From Legionella fairfieldensis ATCC 49588 (GTDB taxonomy: Bacteria > Pseudomonadota > Gammaproteobacteria > Legionellales > Legionellaceae), in the NCBI RefSeq assembly GCF_000621525.1, contig NZ_JHYC01000031.1:1-34083 (forward strand): a stretch of DNA of 34,083 nt, written 5' to 3'. Below, in pieces: positions 28,743 to 34,083 of the stretch. The notes under the pieces were generated by a model. That model was not told the DNA's origin and did not search any database. It worked only from the letters and a program-made list of their open reading frames with translations. The position numbers and the translations under genes are program-made. The number at the start of each line of letters is the position of its first letter. Position 1 is the stretch's first letter.

Positions 28743-30941
28743 GTGGCTAAAATCACTAAAGAAATACAGTTCGGTGAACACATGCTTGTGCTTGAAACAG
28801 GCGAAATAGCAAGACAGGCTGATGGTGCTGTCTTTGCGAGTATGGCAGGCACTCAGGTATTAGTTACAGTGGTCGGACAAAAAACGGTTGCCGGTACTAA
28901 TGATTTTTTCCCTTTGACGGTAAATTATCAGGAAAAAGCGTATGCTGCGGGTAAAATTCCTGGTGGTTTTAACAAACGTGAAGGCCGTCCCAGCGAGAAT
29001 GAAACACTGGTTTCAAGATTAATGGATAGACCACTTAGACCTTTATTCCCCGAGGGATTTTGCAATGAAGTACAAATTATTGCTACGGTTATGTCATTAA
29101 ATCCTGAAGTTCCCGCCGATATTATTTCCATGATTGGCGCCTCTGCCGCTTTGGCCATTTCCGGTATTCCTTTTCACGGTCCTATTGCAGCGGCTCGTGT
29201 GGGGTATAAAGACGGTATTTACCTGTTAAATCCTGGCCATAAAGCCATTGCTCAATCGGAATTGGATCTCGTGGTTGCCGGTACGGATGAAGCTATTTTA
29301 ATGGTGGAATCAGAAGCAAGCGAGTTAAGTGAAGAAATCATGTTAGGGGCGGTATTGTACGGTCATGAGATGATGAAAGCGGTAATTAGAGGGATCAGAG
29401 AACTTGCCAATGAAGCAGGAAAACCGGCATGGGAATGGACAGCACCTGTAGTTGACACCGGTTTAGAGTCTCGTGTTGCCGAGTTAGCAACAACCTTGCT
29501 GACAGAAGCTTACTTAATTAAGGATAAACAACAGCGTTATAAGCGCCTGGCTGAAATAAGAGAACAAATTACAGAAAATCTGATCAATGAAAATGAACAA
29601 TATGACAGCAATGCAGTGACTGGCATGTTAGGCAATTTAGAAAAAACCATTGTACGTAATCGTATTCTCGATGGGGAACCACGTATTGATGGGCGTGATC
29701 AAAAAACGGTGCGTCCGATAGCTATTCGTACCCGATTATTGGAACGTCCTCACGGTTCAGTAATATTCACCCGAGGTGAAACGCAAGCGATTGTAGCAGT
29801 TACTTTGGGTAATGAACGTGATGCGCAAACCCTGGATAATTTGAGCGGTGAAACAAAAGATAGATTCATGCTGCATTATAATTTTCCTCCTTTTTCAGTG
29901 GGTGAAACAGGAATGGTCGGTAGCCCTAAGCGTCGTGAAATTGGTCATGGCCGGTTAGCCAAGCGCAGTTTAATTGCTGTTTTACCTGCGGCCAGTGAGT
30001 TCCCTTATGTTTTAAGGGTAGTATCTGAAATCACCGAATCAAATGGGTCCAGTTCAATGGCTACTGTTTGTGGTACAAGTCTGGCATTAATGGATGCGGG
30101 TGTACCATTAAAAGCACCGGTTGCGGGTGTTGCTATGGGACTTATTAAGGAAGATGAACGTTTTGCAGTGTTAACCGACATTTTAGGGGATGAAGATCAT
30201 TTAGGAGATATGGATTTTAAAGTTGCAGGAACTGAAAAAGGGATCACTGCTCTACAAATGGACATAAAAATCACAGGTATTACCAAAGAAATTATGGAAC
30301 AGGCCCTGGAGCAGGCTTTAGCTGGACGGATGCATATTCTTGGCGTCATGAATAATGCTTTATCAGAACACCGGGAAGAATTATCAGAGCATGCGCCAAG
30401 AATTACAACCATGAAGATAGCGGAAGACAAAATACGAACTATTATAGGTAAAGGAGGTGCCACAATTAAAGGATTGATTGAAAGTACAGGTGTTTCTATT
30501 GATATCGACGATACAGGTGTAGTACAGCTATTTTCTCCTGATGCTGAAGCGCTTGAAGAAGCTCAAAAGCAGATTAAGGCATTGATTGCAGAGGTTGAAG
30601 TAGGTCAAACGTATAAAGGTAAAGTAAGCAAAATTGTTGATTTTGGTGCTTTTATTAATTTATTGCCTGGTAAGGATGGCCTTTTACATATCTCTCAAAT
30701 CTGTGCGGACCGTGCGCAAAAAGTTGAATCTGTTCTTAGCGAGGGGCAGGAAATTGAAGTGTTTGTTGCTGGTGTTGATAAGCAGGGACGGGTCAAACTG
30801 GAATGGAAGGATAAGCCACAGGCAGTACCTGGGCCAGTGGAAGAAAAAAATGTAACAGAAGCGGATGAATCTATTGCAGAGCCGGAAGATCCTCAAGAGA
30901 AACATCATTCTGAAACATTAGTAGACAATGGCGAGGAATAA
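28743..30941 (+). CDS. pnp: Polyribonucleotide nucleotidyltransferase (PNPase)
   Basis: The 732-residue enzyme degrades RNA from the 3' end with phosphate and joins the degradosome. It has two RNase PH domains (about 1-215 and 310-545) with [20 protein letters not shown] and [16 protein letters not shown], the catalytic acidic block [20 protein letters not shown], a KH domain with GKGG at 569-572 and an S1 domain from about 621 ([19 protein letters not shown]). An acidic tail of about 40 residues ends it. The start is GTG at 28743 with GAGGT upstream; no ATG fits the family start [11 protein letters not shown]. Trailing rpsO after a terminator is the standard arrangement. Confidence 0.97.
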   Translation: MAKITKEIQFGEHMLVLETGEIARQADGAVFASMAGTQVLVTVVGQKTVAGTNDFFPLTVNYQEKAYAAGKIPGGFNKREGRPSENETLVSRLMDRPLRPLFPEGFCNEVQIIATVMSLNPEVPADIISMIGASAALAISGIPFHGPIAAARVGYKDGIYLLNPGHKAIAQSELDLVVAGTDEAILMVESEASELSEEIMLGAVLYGHEMMKAVIRGIRELANEAGKPAWEWTAPVVDTGLESRVAELATTLLTEAYLIKDKQQRYKRLAEIREQITENLINENEQYDSNAVTGMLGNLEKTIVRNRILDGEPRIDGRDQKTVRPIAIRTRLLERPHGSVIFTRGETQAIVAVTLGNERDAQTLDNLSGETKDRFMLHYNFPPFSVGETGMVGSPKRREIGHGRLAKRSLIAVLPAASEFPYVLRVVSEITESNGSSSMATVCGTSLALMDAGVPLKAPVAGVAMGLIKEDERFAVLTDILGDEDHLGDMDFKVAGTEKGITALQMDIKITGITKEIMEQALEQALAGRMHILGVMNNALSEHREELSEHAPRITTMKIAEDKIRTIIGKGGATIKGLIESTGVSIDIDDTGVVQLFSPDAEALEEAQKQIKALIAEVEVGQTYKGKVSKIVDFGAFINLLPGKDGLLHISQICADRAQKVESVLSEGQEIEVFVAGVDKQGRVKLEWKDKPQAVPGPVEEKNVTEADESIAEPEDPQEKHHSETLVDNGEE

Positions 30942-31063
30942 AATTGACTCCTGAAAAAGCTATTCTTATGGAGCCGTTTATTTTAAAGTTCTTTTGTTAG
31001 AGATCGGTTCGGTAGTGACTTTTAGATAATATAATTTATTTAATGGTCAATACAGGTCTTACG

Positions 31064-31084
31064 TTCCGCGCTGTATGCGCGGAA
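31064..31084. repeat. REP-like GC-rich palindrome
   Basis: TTCCGCGC (31064-31071), loop TGTAT, GCGCGGAA (31077-31084), followed by TCCAG. A GC-rich 8-base-arm hairpin ending GGAATCCAG in an AT-rich spacer is the style of dispersed palindromic repeats. A second stem, GATGTA/TACATC (31102-31107 and 31115-31120), lies 17 bases on. Confidence 0.6.
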
Positions 31085-31155
31085 TCCAGTAACCCAAACT
31101 CGATGTACCTTTTATACATCAAGTTCTCTGATTTCATAGTCATCGAAATAATTCT

Positions 31156-31332
31156 TTGTTTATAACAGTTCATTTAATTATTCCAGGACTCTTCATTATT
31201 TTTATAGTGCTGTTGCTATTTGGTTTTATTTTTAATAAATTGATTGGGTGGTATAATGTTCTCAACAATGGAATAGGAAAAGATAAATTATGCTTTTCAA
31301 AAACAAATACCCTCTTTTGGAAGAATTATTGA
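31156..31332 (+). CDS. Doubtful small membrane protein
   Basis: A 58-codon frame starting with TTG. The product would have one hydrophobic helix (about 6-26) followed by FIFNKLIGWYNVLNNG and a short basic tail. There is no ribosome site before the TTG and no ATG in frame, so it may be a remnant or chance. It is listed because the helix-then-charged pattern is orderly and the region is otherwise empty. Confidence 0.2.
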   Translation: MFITVHLIIPGLFIIFIVLLLFGFIFNKLIGWYNVLNNGIGKDKLCFSKTNTLFWKNY

Positions 31333-31403
31333 AAATAAATTGACCTTATCAAGGTTTGATACTAATACAAATAATATTGACAGAATTTTTACTCAAGAAA
31401 AAA

Positions 31404-31946
31404 CTAGGTTACGATCAAACGTAAAAATTCGCTACGACTACTCGGATTATTGCGCATTTCACCGCGCATGACTGAAGTGGTCATCACCGAGTTTTGTTTT
31501 TCCACTCCGCGCATCATCATGCACAGGTGTTTGGCCTCTATTACGACAGCAACTCCGCGTGCGCCAGTGGTGGATTCTATGCAATCAGCTATTTCAGTTG
31601 TTAAACGCTCTTGTATTTGCAAGCGTCGTGCAAAATAGTCAACAATGCGTGCGATTTTAGATAAACCAAGAACTTTGCCATTAGGCAGATAACCCACGTG
31701 GCATTTACCCAAAAAAGGAAGTAGGTGATGTTCACACATGGAATACATTTCAATATCTTTTACAATGACCATTTCACTCATGTCTGAGGTAAACAGGGCG
31801 CCATTTATGATGTCATCAAGATTCTCTCGATATCCTTTAGTAAGGTAGCGTAAGGCATTTACTGCGCGCTCAGGCGTATCTCGTAAACCCTCGCGCTCGG
31901 TGTCCTCTCCAATATTTTCCAGGATTTGTTTGTATAATTCATGCAT
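31404..31946 (-). CDS. folE: GTP cyclohydrolase I
   Basis: The 180-residue enzyme converts GTP to 7,8-dihydroneopterin triphosphate, the first step to tetrahydrofolate (and of pterins and queuosine precursors). Zinc ligands Cys71, His74 and Cys142 are present in [12 protein letters not shown] and [30 protein letters not shown] (94-113) and [16 protein letters not shown] (24-39) are also diagnostic. It is the short form of the protein, normal in many bacteria (E. coli has 222). AGGA lies upstream of the ATG. It starts 10 bases after the HIT gene stop, so the two probably form an operon. Confidence 0.97.
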   Translation of the reverse strand: MHELYKQILENIGEDTEREGLRDTPERAVNALRYLTKGYRENLDDIINGALFTSDMSEMVIVKDIEMYSMCEHHLLPFLGKCHVGYLPNGKVLGLSKIARIVDYFARRLQIQERLTTEIADCIESTTGARGVAVVIEAKHLCMMMRGVEKQNSVMTTSVMRGEMRNNPSSRSEFLRLIVT

Positions 31947-31956
31947 AGATTTTGTC

Positions 31957-32298
31957 CTAGCCAGGCGGCCATGTCATTTGACGGCCACCCAGCAGATGTA
32001 AATGAATATGAGGAACTTCCTGTCCACCACCAGAGTTAACATTAAAAACCAGTCGGTAACCATTGCTATTAATATTTGTTTCTTTGGCCATTTTTTTTGC
32101 CGTAAGTATCATGCGCCCAAGGAGTTGCTCATCCTTGCTGTCCGTATCGTCAATTGTTGCGATATGCTGTTTCGGAATTATTAGCTTATGTACAGGAGCT
32201 TGAGGTTTTATATCATGAATTACAAAAAGCTCCGGATCCTCAAATACCATTCGTGAGGGAATTTCTCCGCATGCAATCTTACAAAACAAGCAGGCCAT
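31957..32298 (-). CDS. HIT-family nucleotide-binding protein (HinT-like)
   Basis: The 113-residue product is a histidine-triad protein: [17 protein letters not shown] closes it, with His97, His99 and His101 forming the triad. It begins [18 protein letters not shown], typical of the HinT branch, which hydrolyses purine nucleotide phosphoramidates. Start chosen at ATG 32298 since the family begins just before CLFCKI; an in-frame GTG at 32310 would add four residues. It lies 10 bases upstream of folE. Physiological substrate is unknown. The promoter should lie in the 202 bases shared with the divergent ppa gene. Confidence 0.92.
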   Translation of the reverse strand: MACLFCKIACGEIPSRMVFEDPELFVIHDIKPQAPVHKLIIPKQHIATIDDTDSKDEQLLGRMILTAKKMAKETNINSNGYRLVFNVNSGGGQEVPHIHLHLLGGRQMTWPPG

Positions 32299-32512
32299 GA
32301 ATGGGTTCACCAGATAGTTAATTTAATCGATAATAATACCTGAATGGCTTTCTGACAACAGAAGTAACTACTTTAGTTAAAAAAAATCATACTTTGCATC
32401 TGCTATCCAGTTATCATACAGAATTAGCATCACTAGTTAATTTTGCCTTTTAAATCCATTTTGAGCATAATACGCGTCTTTATACGTTAGATTAGTTTGT
32501 GAGTAGATAATA

Positions 32513-33040
32513 ATGGGCTTGATGGATATTAAAAGTGGTCGTGATATACCCAACGAAATTAATGTAATTATTGAAATTCCCATGCATGGCGAACCGGTCA
32601 AGTATGAAGTGGACAAGGAAACGGGGGCCTTATTTGTGGACCGTTTTATGGCCACAGCCATGTTTTACCCGACCAATTACGGCTATATTCCCAACACTCT
32701 CTCAGAAGATGGGGACCCTGTTGATGTTTTAGTGGTTACGCCTGTTCCCTTAATCAGTGGTGCAGTGATTTCTTGTCGTGTTATCGGTATGCTTAAGATG
32801 ACTGACGAGTCAGGCGTGGATGCAAAATTATTGGCGGTCCCTACCAGTAAATTAAGCAAGCTGTATGAGTCTGTAAAAACTTATAAGGATCTGCCGCCTT
32901 ATTTGATTTTATCATTAGAGCATTTCTTCCAGCATTACAAAGATCTGGAGGAAGGAAAATGGGTGAAGGTTGATGGATGGGAAGGGCCAGAGGCTGCACG
33001 TGAAGAGATTTTAGCGAGCGTTGCCCGCTTTAAGAAATAA
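32513..33040 (+). CDS. ppa: Inorganic pyrophosphatase (family I)
   Basis: The 175-residue soluble enzyme hydrolyses pyrophosphate and so drives biosynthetic reactions. Metal-binding acidic residues lie in the family signature DGDPVDVLV (about 66-74), with [15 protein letters not shown] (near 30-44) and [13 protein letters not shown] (50-62) before it. The C-terminal [16 protein letters not shown] also fits. Length equals that of E. coli Ppa (176). The ATG at 32513 has only a weak upstream GAG; a second ATG at 32522 is possible. A hairpin lies after the stop. Confidence 0.97.
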   Translation: MGLMDIKSGRDIPNEINVIIEIPMHGEPVKYEVDKETGALFVDRFMATAMFYPTNYGYIPNTLSEDGDPVDVLVVTPVPLISGAVISCRVIGMLKMTDESGVDAKLLAVPTSKLSKLYESVKTYKDLPPYLILSLEHFFQHYKDLEEGKWVKVDGWEGPEAAREEILASVARFKK

Positions 33041-33053
33041 TACTGTTGAATAA

Positions 33054-33078
33054 GGGGAGTCAGGTGTTTTTGCTCCCC
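33054..33078. terminator. Hairpin between ppa and the convergent orphan gene
   Basis: GGGGAG (33054-33059) pairs with CTCCCC (33073-33078) across a 13-base loop, 14 bases after the ppa stop. No T tract follows on the plus strand, so termination activity is uncertain. Confidence 0.35.
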
Positions 33079-33110
33079 GAACCAGCGATGCCTTCAACGT
33101 TCTATTTAAG

Positions 33111-34039
33111 CTAAGGGTGTGATGTGATTAATACATTCACTGCTTCTTTTAAATCAAGAACCTTATCTATTGAATCAGTAGTTAATTTTGTAGAAAAGAA
33201 GAACTGGCGATGGACGGCATAATTTATTCCTCCGGCAATAGCATAAGCTATACCGGCAGTAGCAACTGTCAGCACAGCAAGGACAGCAAGTCCAGCATAG
33301 CCAATGATTTCTTTTAAGTAGCCACGATGATTTCCCAGTTCAGAATTGATTGCAACTTTAATTGCATCATCTATTGCTTTCTTAAAGGCCAATTGATCTT
33401 TATCTATAGGGTAGAATTTTGATTCATTAACGACAGCATCATACAGTTGGCGAGCAGCTGTTGCGGCAGCTTTATAACTATAGTAGAGGTCACTTTGTTT
33501 TTCGTTAGTGAAGAATTTAAAAATGTTGTCGCCTTTTTCATCTAACTCCTCCGCTTTCTTTGCTATATTGTTTAAGGCAATAGTGAATTTTGCTTTAGCA
33601 GTTTTATATTTTTCACTCAGCATTAAGGGCGGTGTAATTGAAAGAGGTTTTCTATTTTGCAACAGTTGGGGCTTGGCATGATCAGCAACATGGATTGAGC
33701 GGGAATGTATTCCATCATAGGTTGTTTCTGCTTGATGAGCCAAATCTTTAACCGTTTGTCTGTAATTTTCATCAATAAAACCTGTTCCTTTGATCTGGGT
33801 AATTGGGGTAACATCGTTTCCCGCATACTGATGCAAACGCAAAGTTACATTATCAGGGATTAATTCTTTATTCTTGTGATAAAAATTGCTTAATTTCTCA
33901 AGTATATCTACTTCTTGTCTCGCGCCATTTCCCCGATCATCATAAAAATCAAATATAATTTCTTCGCCGGGATTTTCATGAGCAATCTTAGGGGTTTGAA
34001 GTCCAATGGTACTAAAACGTACGCTAAAAAATTAATCAT
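33111..34039 (-). pseudogene. Hypothetical membrane protein gene, frameshifted near its start
   Basis: I do not recognise a family. The frame is open from 34031 to the stop at 33111 and reads as a coherent protein, but has no ATG for its first 138 codons. The first usable codon, TTG 33842, has no ribosome site. Just upstream, ATG 34039 begins ATG-ATT-AAT in another frame and joins this one if the run of six T (minus strand, 34031-34026) had seven. That would give a 309-residue protein starting MINFFSVRFSTIGLQTP. It has GEEIIFDFYDDRGNG near 25-39, a helical middle part and a hydrophobic segment at about 245-276. It could be a decayed gene, a slippage-controlled gene or a sequencing error. Style suggests an accessory Legionella protein. 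Confidence 0.55.
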
Positions 34040-34083
34040 AAGCACATGCTTGGAACTCTTTTTCGACTAAATGTGATTTGTTG

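Larger units (their letters stand above)
30942..31403. other. Gene-poor region between pnp and folE
   Basis: 462 bases between convergent genes. It holds a REP-like hairpin (31064-31084), a second hairpin (31098-31123) and an uncertain 58-codon frame with one membrane helix (31156-31332). No strong terminator follows pnp: the nearest hairpins lack a T run. Confidence 0.6.

Noticed and set aside
31245-31260. TATAAT at 31252-31257 as a promoter
   Set aside because: Perfect -10 but no gene follows on that strand before convergent folE, and there is no -35 at proper spacing.

Overview
The window is AT-rich gammaproteobacterial chromosome. It is most likely Legionella or a close relative, because the gene order tpiA-secG-tRNA-Leu-nuoA-N-tRNA-fMet-rimP-nusA-infB-rbfA-truB-rpsO-pnp is interspersed with lone hypothetical proteins that carry a hydrophobic hairpin near one end, a style common in Legionella. 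The genus call is an inference from gene order and protein style; no search was run.

Layout. 1-293: 3' end of an ISAs1-family insertion sequence. 379-1071: orphan protein with a C-terminal membrane hairpin. 1136-4188 (minus): cytochrome bd oxidase operon cydP-cydA-cydB-cydX, including two small-subunit genes of 57 and 46 codons. 4452-5521: tpiA overlapping secG. 5530-5614: tRNA-Leu(GAG), only 18 nt ahead of the 14-gene complex I operon nuoABCDEFGHIJKLMN (5633-20288). 20724-20800: initiator tRNA with a very good promoter and an intrinsic terminator. 21010-26976: rimP-nusA-infB-rbfA-truB. 27366-28091 (minus): an orphan membrane protein lying between truB and rpsO. 28360-30941: rpsO, its terminator, then pnp. 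31404-32298 (minus): HIT protein and folE. 32513-33040: ppa. 33111-34039 (minus): an orphan membrane protein gene that appears frameshifted at a homopolymer next to its start.

How it works together. The nuo operon encodes the proton-pumping NADH:quinone oxidoreductase that feeds the quinone pool, and the bd oxidase opposite it drains quinol to oxygen with high affinity, so both ends of a respiratory chain are here. The rimP-to-pnp block handles 30S maturation, transcription elongation, translation initiation, tRNA pseudouridylation and RNA decay, together with the initiator tRNA.

No CRISPR array, phage, plasmid origin, toxin-antitoxin pair or multi-gene novel defence or secretion system was seen. 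The more unusual points are the nuo operon placed between two tRNA genes that are neighbours in other gammaproteobacteria, a U1-U72 pair in the initiator tRNA, a NuoG without the extra N7 cluster, an orphan gene inside the truB-rpsO junction, a homopolymer frameshift in the last gene, and several palindromic intergenic structures.
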